Part shown: positions 1-11,279 of the stretch, one piece after another | Position numbering within the stretch: the stretch's first letter is position 1 | How the letters are laid out: every line of letters starts with the position of its first letter | Source: Arabidopsis thaliana | Taxonomy: Eukaryota > Streptophyta > Magnoliopsida > Brassicales > Brassicaceae | Length of the DNA: 64,000 nucleotides | Assembly: GCF_000001735.4 (NCBI RefSeq) | Contig: NC_003076.8 | Location: 16,247,835 to 16,311,834, forward strand | Direction of reading: 5' to 3' | Notes under the pieces: generated by a model | Database searches by the model: none | Told to the model about the DNA's origin: nothing | Seen by the model: only the letters and a program-made list of their open reading frames with translations | Made by a program: the position numbers and the translations under genes

Positions 1-417
1 GAAACACAAGTAAACAATCCAAGACACAATAAGGAAGATTCTGGTTCTGAGGAATCCGACTTTTGGATGCCTAAGTCAAGTTCTGATTCAGAGTTAGATG
101 AAGAGACTGATGAAGAAAACTGTAAAGGTTGCTCTCTTTTGTTTTTTGGTTCTACTGTCATCTCATATCGAAACTTTAATTAGATTTGCATCTGATTTGG
201 GTACAGGTTCTCATTGTGATGACAAAGAATCTGAAGAGCTCTCAGAAAGGTACATTACTATATTTGCTCTTCTCTTTTTTTACAATCATCCTTTTGATTG
301 TGTCTCATAATAACTCAATTTGGTCTCTTCTACAGAACAAAGAGAATGTCACTAGAGATTGGACCAAGTAGCTTTGCTTCTAGGAAGAAAAAGAGTAAGA
401 ATGATGAGTTGTCTTAA
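1..417 (+). CDS. 3' end of a SURF2-like protein gene (partial)
   Basis: Only the C-terminal end is inside the window. Three exons can be joined in phase: 1-121, 207-249 and 336-417, each with GT donors and AG acceptors, ending at TAA 415-417. The encoded tail is acidic and serine-rich, contains SDFWMPKSSSDSE, then a small C..C pair and a basic end (SRKKKSKNDELS). I recall the neighbouring locus At5g40570 as a Surfeit locus protein 2 family member, and an acidic-then-basic tail with an FW motif is compatible, but the conserved N-terminal SURF2 region lies outside. The exon structure is well supported; the family name rests mostly on recalled gene order. Confidence 0.55.
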
Positions 418-676
418 GATGTTGTGGACAAAAAAAGAAAGAGCACAATTTTGTTTGTAAGAAAGAGCTCTTTTGAAAATTATGTGAGAGCTAAATTTCA
501 AAACCGAATCATCCATAATCATTAATCACAAGTTCAAGCCAAATTTAAAGACGAAATGGAGGCAACTACGATTCGATTTTAGTCGTTCATATTGAACAAA
601 GTAGAAAATGTAAACATGACTGTCATGTGAGGTAGAACAATGGTTTCACTCTTAGTATCTGTCTCTCACACGAGAT

Positions 677-2617
677 TCATTCCTCCATAGCTTCACCAGC
701 CACTTCTACAATTTCGACTCGCTCCAATAATGGTGTAATTTTGGTGAGTAGAACCTCTGTTTTCACAGAGAAACAAAAACAGTAAGAAGAAGAGGAAGAT
801 CGAATTAAACCAAGTTTAACACTTCAATAATCATGACTGATACCAGAGACGAGTAAGTGTTGCAACAAGTAGATTCTTACCGGTTTTCTTGGTGAATGAA
901 TAGCCTTTGCTGCTAACATAGGTTCTTGGGTTTGGTTCCATGTAATTCCTCAAGTATTCCTTGTGCCCCTGTCCCAAAATCATCTCAAACAATCAGTTTC
1001 AAATCGAAGATATAGGTAATCCAGAGTACTGGTTTTGTAGCGAATCACTTTGGTTTAGCTTAATATCTGTCAGTCATGAAGCAAACGAATTTCTAGATAC
1101 TTCAGTTATCTATTAAAAGCAGAGGAAGATGGAGTATGACAAACCTTAGTGATCACACAGATATCCACATTGCTACCACTACCAAGGTCGTTGAATATAC
1201 CAGAGCATATGGCTTCAGCAACCAACTTGATTCCTTCATCTCTCTGGAAGATTTGAGTCAATCATCAAACAAACAGCCAAGAAGAGATCTAAACAACATA
1301 AAGATAAATGTCTCTGCTTTACTTACAGTTAGACCTTCTTTATACTTTGCTTCAAACACTGACATGGCAGCAAGGGAACCAGAACCCATTGTAGCAAATG
1401 GTAGAGTGTCAGTAGAACCGTGTGGGTATATCTGCATTTTGACCAGAACATTAGAGATGGAATACAAAATGAAAGAACCTGAAAAAGGCTTTCTACAGCT
1501 GAGAATTTTGATCAGGAATTTGAAACTCACCGTGTGAAGATGAGGCCCGGTAATATCAACTCCACCAAGCACAAGAGCAGCTGAGACATGGCCTTGGTAG
1601 CTGAATGATACTTGAGAAGTTAAATTATGTATGCCTATTAGTAAAGATAACAATTTTCTGAGCATGGTGAAGCAAAAATACCTGAAAAGATGTTTTTTGA
1701 GAAGGGTCAATGCAGTAACGACTCGAGAATCTCGGCCAGTCTGGTATCTATGCAACCGCAGCTGTGAGCTGACCATATCTGAACAGTGAAATAGCAATCA
1801 AAATAACTTAAGCATTGGGTTTTGATCGAGTTAACAGAAGTTCCGAGAAATTCAACTTTGATCTAGGGTAGCAGTAAAGAAATTTGGAAGTTAAGAAAAT
1901 TACCAGTTACTGCTTCAGTGTCAGCAGCGGTTCCTGCACCACAACAGTAAATGTTTGGTGCCATGTAGTGAATCTTCTCACAGTTCTTATCAGCCACAAT
2001 AGGCCCTTCAGTTGCCCGTGTATCAGCCCCAAGTATTACACCATCCTATACAAAACAGATAAATGAAATCAGTAATCATCTAAAAGAGAATGTCACATCA
2101 TAATCACATGTTTCATAAAATGTTGTAGAATATAGAGGTAAATAGACCATAAAAACATCAACGTGATGTCATATGGTCAAGGGTTGAGAAAGCAACAACA
2201 CCTCAGACTTTCATGTTATCTTATCTAAAGCTATCAGGTGCCCAATTCACTGATAAGCAGCCATCCACAAACACAAGTTCAATCACATTTGCATCTTAGC
2301 CCACAATTCTTAAATCTTAGGTCACTATGTTCACTTCCATAGTTCCATAACTTGCAAACAACCAAAATAGAGCACTCACTATCCAACAATAACACTATGC
2401 TAACCATTCAAAAGCTATAAAAGAAAACCCAAAACCCATTACATTGTAGAGAATGTGAGATAGAAACAAAGACCTTAAATATCAATCCAACGATAGTCGT
2501 TCCAGTCTTGAGAAACGACGGCGCTTTAAGACCCTTCTGTGTCAGCATATCATTCCTTTTGCACAGATCGAAGCTAAACCCACCTTTTGGCGGTATATCG
2601 ACGGAAGACTGCGACAT
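677..2617 (-). CDS. PBB2: 20S proteasome subunit beta-2 (PBB2)
   Basis: Eight coding exons, all GT-AG: 2474-2617, 1904-2045, 1682-1778, 1531-1600, 1327-1431, 1145-1243, 881-968, 677-756. They give 274 aa, the full family length. It is the trypsin-like catalytic subunit of the 20S core, made as a precursor. The propeptide ends before TTIVG, so the catalytic Thr1 is residue 40. The supporting residues fall at the expected spacing: Asp17 at D56 in GADTRATEG and Lys33 at K72. The [12 protein letters not shown] segment is also present. A 5'UTR intron is likely (donor at 2968, acceptor at 2634, just before the ATG). I recall it as At5g40580, paralogue of PBB1 on chromosome 3. The 270s-residue C-terminal tail ends in EAMEE. 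Confidence 0.96.
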
Positions 2618-3774
2618 TTTCCGATTCACCACTCTACAAAATGAGGAAAAATCAAATCATCACCCAAACAAAAAAAAACGAGTAACGAAGTGAAATTTGA
2701 ATCTTGAGAAGCAAAATTCGAGAACCAAAGCTAGCTAGCTGATGATACGAAACCAGAAGAACAGAGTGTAGAAACTAATAATCACATACTAACAACAGAT
2801 TTTTTGAAAACTCCTGAAATAAAATCAACTCAAAAAGTTGGGATCGAGATCGCTCAAGGATAGGTAAAATCGTGTTCGAATCACCAAAATCGAGAAGATA
2901 GAATCCAGGGAGACGACAGTATGAAGAATAAAAGTGAAAAATCTAAGCTTATAGAAGAGTGATGTTACCTTTACTTGAAGGTTTTGCTGAGAGGAAGGAA
3001 GCTCGAATCGGAGAAGAAGAAGAAAGCAAGCAACTTTAGCAGAGAGTTTTCTTCTTCCTCAATTAAACTATTTTTGAGGCTCTATTATAAATGGGCCTAT
3101 CTTTACTTTAATGGGCTTAACTTCTGTCAAAATGAGCCCATTTGTTAACTCCCTAATGATTATGTGACTTCTAATTGTGTGTGTGTTTTTCTTGACATCA
3201 TCACTTCTAATTGTGTGTTTGCATTTGCAAGGTCTGGATTTGTTTGTTTTTTATTCAGTTTTGAGATCAATTTGATTTTACGAACAAATAACATTGACAG
3301 AAATATAAAATAAAATGTAATTAATACTATATTGATAATATAGATATAATTAAATCTTAAACTTTAGATTTTATTTTACCATCCGTTATTAACACATCGA
3401 TAACACTAACACAAACTACTTTAAATAACCCCAAATCTCACAATTTCAATACTTTATTCCCAATATTTTTAATCTATAAGTAGGGGTGATCCAATACTTA
3501 TATATTTTTCCTATAGTAATATAAAATGGATTATGGAACTTGAAACATAGTATGCAAAGGTAACATGGTTACAAAAACGAAAGCAGCAATAATCGTTCAA
3601 AAAAAAAAACTGATAATTCTTTTATTTCAGATAACAATTTCAAAGAAAAAAACAACAACAACAACAACATGAAAAGTTTGCAGGAGCAACAACAACATAA
3701 ATCAAGAAAAAGCAACAAAAAGAAGAAAAACAGACACAAGTAAAGAGAATTTGAAGAATCCCAACTTCTTCGAA
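2618..3774. other. PBB2 leader and promoter, spacer to DC1 gene
   Basis: The first 450 bp hold the PBB2 5'UTR with a probable intron (2634-2968). The site II cluster follows. The rest is AT-rich and ends in the 3' flank of the DC1 gene. A short motif, cttctaattgtgtgt, occurs twice near 3168 and 3202. I see no further gene. Confidence 0.6.
3091..3140 (-). promoter_or_regulatory. Three site II-type motifs upstream of PBB2
   Basis: Three TGGGC-core motifs lie within 50 bp: TGGGCC near 3092, TGGGCT near 3112, and the inverse AGCCCA near 3135. They sit directly upstream of the probable PBB2 transcription start. Clusters of TGGGCY are typical of plant housekeeping promoters bound by TCP factors. 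The assignment to PBB2 follows from position and is inferred. Confidence 0.55.
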
Positions 3775-4479
3775 TTAGATGCAATTGAGAGCTGCCTTAT
3801 TCGCCTTTTTCGAAATCAAAGCACTTTGCATCGCCAAATGCATCTCAATCTGCATCCTCTCCACTTCTCTTTGAGCCTCTAACATTGCAGCTAACTCCGA
3901 ATTCATCGAGTTTTTACTTCCTTCTCCTTTTTGATCTTCTTTCTTTGCCTCTTCCTCTTTCTTACATGAGTGTAAATGCGTAGCGTAATCACATTCCTTG
4001 CAATAATACGACCAGAGATTATCCGGTACAATGTCTTCACAAACATCGCATTTGGAAACTAAACCGGGTTGGTTATAAGGAGAACCGTAAAGAAGAGTAA
4101 GTGGATGTGGGTGATCTTCACGCTTCACTGTTTCAGGCATTGAAACACATCCGACATGTACATCGTACTGACAGATTGAACAGTTGTACGTGAAACTTGA
4201 TCCGTATTCGCCGCAAGCATTACACGTGTACGTTGACTTTGGGGAATAGATTAAAGTCAAAGTGTGGGGTTGGTGAGATTTGTGGTTGGTTTCACGTGGA
4301 AGTTCAAAACATGACTTGTGCAAGAAGTAATCACAATCTGATGACTTTGTGCATTTGAAAGCTGCACCAACCAGATCGAGATCACAACCGGAGCAGATGA
4401 TTTCGTCTTTGGCTTCGCATTTGTGACCGCGCAATGGATGGTTGTGACTCGGGTGCCTCACCGATTGTCGTGAAGACAT
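3775..4479 (-). CDS. DC1 (C1-like) Cys/His-rich zinc-finger protein
   Basis: Single-exon gene of 234 aa. The frame is open four codons further upstream but begins at TTG; the first ATG is at 4479 (MSSRQS). Three divergent C1 (DC1) modules lie at about residues 11-60, 69-113 and 123-172. Each has the H-P/T-L...C-x2-C...C..C-x4-H..C ligand spacing of the plant DC1 family. A charged segment (about 173-190) leads into a predicted coiled coil (about 192-222, rich in E, M, L, R). DC1 proteins are a large plant group, usually with more modules, linked to stress and hormone responses; no enzymatic role is visible. Recalled as At5g40590. Zinc binding is inferred from ligand spacing. Confidence 0.9.
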   Translation of the reverse strand: MSSRQSVRHPSHNHPLRGHKCEAKDEIICSGCDLDLVGAAFKCTKSSDCDYFLHKSCFELPRETNHKSHQPHTLTLIYSPKSTYTCNACGEYGSSFTYNCSICQYDVHVGCVSMPETVKREDHPHPLTLLYGSPYNQPGLVSKCDVCEDIVPDNLWSYYCKECDYATHLHSCKKEEEAKKEDQKGEGSKNSMNSELAAMLEAQREVERMQIEMHLAMQSALISKKANKAALNCI

Positions 4480-4566
4480 TGTTTTATTCAATGTTCTTGA
4501 TTTAGTATTGAGAGGCGTTTTGTTTGTGTTTGTGTTTGTGATTGTAATTAGCTTAGGATTTCAATC

Positions 4567-4574
4567 TATTTATA
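4567..4574 (-). promoter_or_regulatory. TATA box of the DC1 gene
   Basis: TATAAATA on the minus strand, about 90 bp upstream of the DC1 ATG, at the usual distance for a core promoter with a short leader. Confidence 0.6.
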
Positions 4575-4733
4575 GCGTTAATGGAGAAGACTTAGTGATA
4601 TTGAGTCTTGGTTTTGAATTTGACTATCAAACCAAGTTGTAGTTTATAGTGATTAACTATATAATTGGGAGAACAATGTCACGCTTTAAGTTATATATAT
4701 ATATAATATATTATATATTAAGTATATAACAAA

Positions 4734-4990
4734 ATGGTTCATTTGGGATTCGAAGTCAAGAAATGCATTTCAAAGTCAAGAGATGCATTATGCATGGAAT
4801 TAGTTTGCGATCTTGTTCACGCATCTGAGTTTTTTTTAAATGTTATAACTATAATTAGCTAATTAACCTGTTGAAATTCAAGATAAATCAAAATAAATAT
4901 TGTTCTATCATTAGCAAGTTGGGGATAAATACATTAACGTTGACATAGTGACGGATGTAAAAGTCAAACTAATCACAATGCTTTGACTCT
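4734..4990. repeat. Diverged dispersed repeat, copy A
   Basis: This segment shares an ordered series of similar blocks with 6249-6420: a GGTTCA..TTTGGGATTC start, AAGTCAAGAGAT, GCATCTGAGTTTT and a CACAATGCTTTGACTC-like end. The two copies flank the DUF4283 fragment. They are diverged and carry indels, so this is an old duplication. No coding function is seen. Confidence 0.55.
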
Positions 4991-5021
4991 AATTAATTAA
5001 GGCTGATATCCACCGTCTACT

Positions 5022-5050
5022 CCTTCGTTTCGTTTCGTTTCGTTTCGTTT
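5022..5050. repeat. (CGTTT)n microsatellite
   Basis: About five to six uninterrupted copies of the pentamer CGTTT in the spacer upstream of the DC1 gene. Confidence 0.85.
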
Positions 5051-5675
5051 CATACAATAATGTTTTTTGGAATGCATACATACTATATTGTAAAATGATT
5101 GAATTACACTTTTTTATAAGAAATGATAAAAAATGATAAAAGAATTGGTGGAGATACAAAAATAAGAGATGCTCGAAATAATAATAGAATTGTGAAAACA
5201 AAAACAACAACGCATTAAAATAATATGATTGTTTTATTAAAATCATAAATATATATATATATAAAAAAACAAAATATAAATTAACATATTTTAGTTAGTT
5301 TATATCTTTGTAATCGATTCGATTATGTTACGCTCACAATCACAAGTTTGAAAATCTTCGTGTGGGATGAATCATAATGGATCCTGTAATAGAAATGTCA
5401 TAATAAACAGATTACGGAATCCTTGATTATTGATATGGTTTCCTTAGTCAAAAAAATTAGAATCACTGGGGAACAGTAATGGAATTCAATCATGCAAAAA
5501 TAACTTGTCAATTTATGTTAATATTATGTAAGAGATCCTCATGATTCGAATTGTGATTCATTCATGTAGCAGTTTCACCGATGATCTTATGTGTTATAAA
5601 TTAGATTAATATTCAGACAAGGTCACACTCACACATTGACATTACATACGATCAAACTCGGTTTCTTACGGTACC

Positions 5676-6240
5676 ATGTCGCGGTTTGGAGAAAACAATG
5701 GCAAGGGCATTAAGCCCCTGCCAAGAACAATTCGAGTTCGCATGTTTGACAACTCGGAATTAATCAGAAGGTTAAAGAGGACGACACTTATCGGAAAGAT
5801 TATGAATCCTGACGTTCAGAGTGTTGGATCACTAGTTTTGATGATGCCTAGAATCTGGAAACTAGAGGGTCAAGTGGTTGGGAGGGACTTGGGATTGGGA
5901 ACGTTCAGGTTAGATTTCGAGAGAGAGGAAGATATTCTTGAGGTGATGAAAACGGAGACTTTCAATTATAATCATTGGATGCTTTCTATTGTAAGGTGGG
6001 AACCGATTATACACAAGGACTACCCATCGGCCATCACATTTTGGGTCCGAATCGTGGGTGTTCCTCGGGATTTCTGAACTGATCAGGATTTCCGGAGAAT
6101 AGGGAATGAGCTAGGAACTGTTCAAACCTTTTCGGCTACTGTGCTTCTTGTTTTAGTCTTCGCCATGATGAAGAATCTTGCCCACACAGCGACTTGCACA
6201 ATCATGTTTCGACACATGACGAGTGATTCGAGTCAATCGA
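5676..6240 (+). pseudogene. DUF4283/CCHC fragment of a retroelement ORF1 (broken)
   Basis: An intact 133-codon frame (ATG 5676, stop 6075-6077) resembles the DUF4283 domain found in plant LINE ORF1 proteins and related zinc-knuckle genes. It begins with a lead such as LIRRLKRTTLIGKIMNP and ends with the WVRIVGVP motif. After a stop, a different frame at 6140-6181 encodes a textbook zinc knuckle, C-x2-C-x4-H-x4-C (YCASCFSLRHDEESC), so at least one frameshift separates the two parts. No RT or endonuclease follows. It is best read as a decayed ORF1-derived fragment; a domesticated DUF4283-only protein is less likely. Confidence 0.7.
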
Positions 6241-6248
6241 ACTAAGAT

Positions 6249-6420
6249 GGTTCACATTTGGGATTCAAAGTCAAGAGATTCATGCAACTATTTTCCGAAC
6301 TCATCCAGGCATCTGAGTTTTTACTTTTATAATGTATGTCGTAATATCGAATTATCATTATCAAGTTGAAGAGTGTGAATCTAATATTAAGCACAATGCT
6401 TGACTCTTAAGGCCAATAGA
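6249..6420. repeat. Diverged dispersed repeat, copy B
   Basis: Shorter, diverged copy of 4734-4990 in the same orientation, directly after the DUF4283 remnant. It shares the TTTGGGATTC, AAGTCAAGAGAT and GCATCTGAGTTTT blocks and the CACAATGCTT end. Confidence 0.55.
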
Positions 6421-6686
6421 TAACTAAAAATGACGATTTAACAAAGTACTCAAATCAAAACTCTTACACTACAAAATAACCCTAAAGATTCTATTTGCGG
6501 AATTTGGAAGTAAATATTCCAAAATTACTTAAAACTCAGTCTCACATACTACTAGCATATGTCTTAACTACTCTCAAGTCTTCAACAGTCAATTCTCTAA
6601 TGAGAAAATCAGTTTTTAGATCTTTAATGACTGATAAAGAACAAACCTTTGATGAAAAAGTACAACATTTGTTTGGTAATTTGTGA

Positions 6687-6797
6687 AAAACCTAACTCAT
6701 ACGCAGGAGTCATTATCAACATAACTTTTGGCATTATTCCTGATTAAGGATTCTTATTTGTAGATCATAAAACCTAACTCATACGCAGGAGTCATTA
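6687..6797. repeat. Exact 29-bp direct repeat pair
   Basis: Positions 6687-6715 and 6769-6797 are identical 29-mers (core AACCTAACTCATACGCAGG) separated by 53 bp. The unit is not low-complexity, so the duplication looks recent. Confidence 0.85.
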
Positions 6798-7072
6798 AAA
6801 TGTAGAAAACCCAAATTTGTAAAGAACTAAACCTCTAGTTACACAAACTTCATCTTGCAGTTTCTTTGTTAATCCACAAAAGTCAAAAAAAAAAAAATTA
6901 TCTTCTTTTTCATTTCCTATAATCCATGTACTGAACCAAAACCGGTCGGATCTTTCTAGTCAAAATTGTAAGATAATCCGAGTAAACAATGGGTACCAGG
7001 TTTTCTCCTTGTCATTTCCTAATATACTCACAATCTGGGACAAGGAGTTGAGTATATATGTACCTGGACTAC

Positions 7073-7442
7073 TCAGCTAGCGAGTTTCCTTGCGCTCTGG
7101 ACTGCGACAACAAAATAATGCAATCTCCAAAGCAGTACTTTGTCCTGGAACAGACATTTGTTTTGAATTGTGTTATAATTTTCCATATGAACGAGATTGG
7201 ACCATAAATTTATGTCAAGAAGCCCACCTCCTCCTCCATGTTGATGACGAAAACATCATCAGGCATTTCTTTCCCCAAAGCTACATAGTGGTTTTTGATG
7301 ATTCCAGCAACACGTTCAAGATTTTTTGCAGGTAGTTCCTTAATTGATTTCTGAAGATCTCGCTTCTCTCCACGGCTCATAGGTCTGTTGATAGACTTAA
7401 CAAACAAACACATGAGTAATAATTGAAAGTAGATTGTATATC

Positions 7443-7475
<33 letters not shown>

Positions 7476-8277
7476 GAGAGACAAGAAATTGTACATTATA
7501 CCTGCAAGTGGTTACCACATTGTCAAGTAGCTTCTCAAGGTGCTGCTGTCTCTCGTTCAACTAGTCAAAGCAGAGAGAAAAGAATACCATTATATGTTTT
7601 GGGATCTCGAAATGTGAACAGAAGAAGAAAGTTCCTTAGAGAGTATTACTCTGGCAAGTAGATCACTTGAATGTTTGCCCACTATTTCCTTAACAAGACT
7701 AGGATCAGACTTCATAAGTAATCGTAAATCATCTTCCACCTAAGGAAACAAATGTGAGTAACAAAAATGATTCCATAAACATCTATCAGACACAGAATGC
7801 ATGAACCACATCATCTCACCTCTTTACACCTAGGATCCTCAGGAATCACAGACTCAGCATTGGTTGGTAAGGTTGACCGTTTTTTATTACTCAACTGAGA
7901 CATCAGATACATTGAATCAACACGAGACTGCATCTGCAAACAAATTGCATAGCTAATATTAATGTCTCTTATAGCTACGCGTCATGATACCAATTATGAT
8001 TTTCAAGTATAACTCAGTGTACCTCATCAACTTCTGGAATGGAATTCAACACACACTGCCTTAACAAGGCATTCAACTTCTCCTGTTTGACATCCGACAA
8101 CTCAGCTCCTATAATCTCAGCAGAAGACTTCTTAGCATCCACATGGTTATGATGAGGTATCTTCTCTTCTTGAGACAAGAGCTCTTCTACTTGAGCTCTG
8201 TAGTAGCCAAAAAAGTCTGGTCCAGTTCTATTGCTCTCCAATGAAGGAGTCATTTCTTCCGCAGCTCTTTTACTCAT
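7073..8277 (-). CDS. NET (extra-terminal) domain protein lacking a bromodomain
   Basis: Six coding exons join in phase: 8023-8277, 7820-7933, 7650-7739, 7502-7560, 7228-7384 and 7073-7144, giving 248 aa. Residues from about 173 (PMSRGEKRDLQ) through NMEEE to LLWRLHYFV form a NET domain, the module that follows the bromodomain in plant GTE/BET proteins and recruits other nuclear factors. Upstream is a predicted helical region (LNERQQHLEKLLDNVV) but no bromodomain. The start ATG at 8277 sits in an 85-codon first exon, and a leader intron from about 8813 to 8282 is likely. I recall At5g40600 as an uncharacterised protein here. A nuclear adaptor role is inferred. Splice sites at 7384 and 7144 were chosen because they preserve the domain. 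Confidence 0.8.
7445..7476. repeat. (TA)n(GA)n microsatellite in a NET-gene intron
   Basis: About 14 bp of TA repeats run directly into 18 bp of GA repeats, inside the intron between exons 4 and 5 of the NET-domain gene. Confidence 0.85.
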
Positions 8278-10023
8278 CGCTGATTCAGGAATATAACAAA
8301 AGCAAATCTCAGCACCAGATAGAGAACTCAGACACAATTGTCGATAAATGTTGAACAATACTTCACTATACCTACATTATCTTTGCGTATAATCAAAACA
8401 TTAGCACACAAATCTTCACCTAAAACCCAATTTCTTAGATCAACAACATCAGTTCATCAAATTCTATGCCCTGAGGGTAAATAGAATCCCAGAGAAAGCC
8501 TCATGCACCAAGATTTTGACCATAACACCGCATTCAATTTTGATGTGGGACACTATACATCCATCAATTTCACAAGCATCGATGAAACAATTTCACAGTG
8601 AGGTTCAGATACACAAAAGAAATCGAATCTACCACGAAAACAAAGGAGAAAGATAGAAATCGTTTAGTATATAAGCATCGACATATGTAAATTAGGGTTA
8701 GGTACAAGAAAACGAGACGAGCCACGAGACGAGCGATTTCAAAACCAACATTGTCAAAAAGATCTTGTTCTATAAATAGAGAAGTAAAGGAAAGGAGCGA
8801 GAAGGACGCTCACCGACTATGAAATCGGAGAAGTCGCCGGAGATTAGAATCGCACCACCGGGTAAAAAGGAACAGTTAACACTGCGATGAAGTAGAGGAA
8901 ACAACGATTCTAACGGAACGGGAATCGTCATCTTCTAGAATTTTGATGATCTTTATCATACCTACGAATTTAGACTGCTTGCCGTTTTGATGGCTAGCAA
9001 TAAATGAATGTATGCCGTTTCTTTAAGTAGACACGCACTGACGCACTTCACACTCACACGTGGTCCATTTAGGCCGTTATATGCAGTACATGTTTTTTTT
9101 TTTTTTTTTCATTTTTGGTTTAGTCACAGTACATTTATGTTATACCCATTTTGATATTTGTTTACTTTATTTCAAAATACATAGTTTGCATTATTCATTT
9201 TGTTTCACATCACATAAATTTAATGTATAGAATTTATTTTTAATTAGTTGCATTAAAAAATAATGTGGAAGAAAGCCATTGTTTTACAGAATCCATTCTA
9301 AATTAAGTCCTCAAAAAAACTCAATATGTAATCAGGTTTCTAATTCAGAATATTTCAAATAGTATGTGTAAAACATGTAAAAGATATTTCCACTGTTTTG
9401 TATTTTAATTTTGTAAGTTTTCTTTATTTGGTAATTGATTGTTAATATATAGTAAAATGATTAATTAGATACTTCATTTGAATAATTCAACTTTTAAATA
9501 GATGAATACAATATTGAATATACAACATGAGTTCGATCCAAACCCACCATATATTAACAATCAATTACCCAATAAACAGTTGAATAGAAAAAAAGAGAAA
9601 AGAAAAAGTAACATCTACCATATATATCATTAAATCAGATTAATTTTTCTCTCTTCGCTTGTAATACGATATTATTTATTGACAGGAAAGTGAATGTTGA
9701 ATTGGAATGTGGAAGCAAATTTCTCGTATGTGTTTTGTCAACATGTTCGAAAAACTTATGTGCATATGGTGACTACAGAAAGGGGAGGACGTGTTTCTCT
9801 GCACATGGTTAACGGTGACGAAGCTCATGCTTTAGCTGAAGTGGTGGCTCCAAAGCTTTGAGATGTAGGTCGTGATCATATGAAAATAAATCGTGAAAAA
9901 TGTATTATTGTGATGTAAGATTCTTAAATTCATTTTTTTTTTCTTTTTTGTCATCAGATTTTATTTACACCTCAAAAGAGTCAATTCTGAGGAAAATTGT
10001 TTACATAAGTGATATAAAGCGGT
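8278..10023. other. NET-gene leader and promoter, then AT-rich spacer
   Basis: 8278-8940 holds the probable leader exon and leader intron of the NET-domain gene. Beyond this is AT-rich spacer. Positions 9274-9316 resemble 17078-17120, downstream of GPDHp. Around 9751-9861 on the plus strand there is a short coding-like stretch ending in LAEVVAPKL and a stop, without a recognisable family or start, perhaps a decayed gene fragment. Confidence 0.5.
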
Positions 10024-10257
10024 TCAATACGAATTTTTCGTGTCAATTTGTGCCTTTACATTTGCAGTTCGAGAAATTAAAGATAAAGAAAATCTTATGA
10101 ATTCTTCCTTATCGGTCTTGAATTCCTCCAAATAAGTTGAAAACGCTGGCCATTCGGTTGGGGAAAACACCATCTTCACCAGGTCTGAACAGTCTGTAAA
10201 AAATGCTACTTCTTGGTTGTCGGCACCAATCATACACTTCATCGCCCAGAAGTAAAG
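10024..10257 (-). pseudogene. Retroelement RNase H-like domain remnant
   Basis: The frame reads like the C-terminal RNase H-type domain of Arabidopsis non-LTR elements: LYFWAMKCM, then FFTDCSDLVKMV, SPTEWPAFSTYLEEF, and LISRTANVKAQ. The catalytic-site Asp of the TDCSDL motif is present. The usual final segment with the last acidic residue (A-D-x-LA) is altered to AQIDTK and then stops. No RT lies upstream on this strand, so it is an isolated fragment. It is antisense to the LINE further right and belongs to another insertion. Confidence 0.75.
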
Positions 10258-10699
10258 CTGTTACTTCTGTTAAATTCGGTTTAATTATGTGTTAATCGGA
10301 TTTAATCGGTTTTAATGATCTATATAATTATATATAGGTTGCGGTAATTATTTCTCTTTAAATTCTTTTACTAGTTTTTGGCCTGAATTCAGATTGCTTA
10401 AGATATACTTATCTAACATTGTTAATATGAAAACTAATGAATGTACTCATTCCTTGTTAGGTAACACTTTCATATATTTGTATCTTTTGTTTTCGTGGTG
10501 TGGTAGGAGAATAAGCAACAACATTTTTGCTAGACATATTCAAGATTTCATAGAATATTGAACAAAAATGGTTAAAAGATGTAAGTCTACTTCATTCATT
10601 CTCACTTATTTTATTTTTTCCCCAGAAAATAAAAAATACATCATAAATTATTTAACGTATTTAATGAATGCGATCAGCAATATCAATTAAGCTTTGAAC

Positions 10700-10795
10700 T
10701 AGCGGTAATAGAAAATATCTCTTTAGGTTGAACCCGACCTATGCAAATTTGGTGGAACTGGTGAAAACAGTGGAAACATCTTAAACCATCCGAAA
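10700..10795 (-). pseudogene. Partial copy of the GPDHp last exon
   Basis: The 95 bp resemble 17248-17338, the terminal coding exon of GPDHp, in the same orientation. Shared blocks include GCGGTA, AGGTTGAA, GCAAATTTGGTG/GCAGATTTGGTG, GGAAACATCT and AACCATCC, at roughly 70% identity by eye. The copy has lost the reading frame. It lies on the far side of the LINE from the real gene. Confidence 0.6.
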
Positions 10796-11279
10796 TTAAA
10801 AGAATATAGTATTACAATAATTAATGATGAACTATAATATTAAAGAATTAAAAAAAAAGGTAAACAAAAAAATGAAAATAAGAAAAAAATAAACAAAACA
10901 TAAGCAAAACGTAATTAAAAAAATAGCAAACAAATGAAGAAAAATAATTATAAGTTCAAATTCAAGATCTTAAAAAAAAATAGATGATTAATTAATTTTA
11001 AGGAATTTAAATTTTAAAATTTTAGATTTATTATTTTAGGTTTAGTTTTTAGGGTTTAAGGATTATTTTTTTAGGGTTTACTATTTAGTTTTGAAGGTTT
11101 AAAGTTCAATACAGTATTAAACTTGTGGTATTTTCAGAAAAAAAAACACACAAATTTTTTAAGGTATTATTGGAACAAAAACTCATTAAAATGGTATTTA
11201 TGAGAATGGCCCTGTCATTAATGATAACAATTGTTTTGAAATTTAATTAAATCGTATTATTTGATCAATCGTATTTTTG
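10796..11279. other. AT-rich spacer before the LINE
   Basis: Highly A-rich, with a few TTTAGGG-like words near 11036-11090 that are too sparse and irregular to be a telomeric array. I see no gene. Confidence 0.55.

Larger units (their letters stand above)
4480..5675. other. Intergenic spacer, no gene seen
   Basis: AT-rich sequence holding the DC1 promoter, repeat copy A and the CGTTT microsatellite. Short reading frames here are low-complexity (for example the reverse frame over the pentamer repeat) and are not supported as genes. Confidence 0.6.
6078..7072. other. Intergenic spacer downstream of the NET gene
   Basis: Contains the tail of the DUF4283 remnant, repeat copy B and the 29-bp direct repeat. 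Otherwise AT-rich. The small frame at 6495-6686 has no recognisable domain and no gene-like context. Confidence 0.55.

Noticed and set aside
7434-7661. Forward frame rich in Tyr-Ile and Arg-Glu repeats
   Set aside because: Translation of the TA/GA microsatellite in an intron of the NET-domain gene.
11030-11095. TTTAGGG-like words suggesting an interstitial telomeric repeat
   Set aside because: Only a few irregular copies in AT-rich sequence; not a tandem array.
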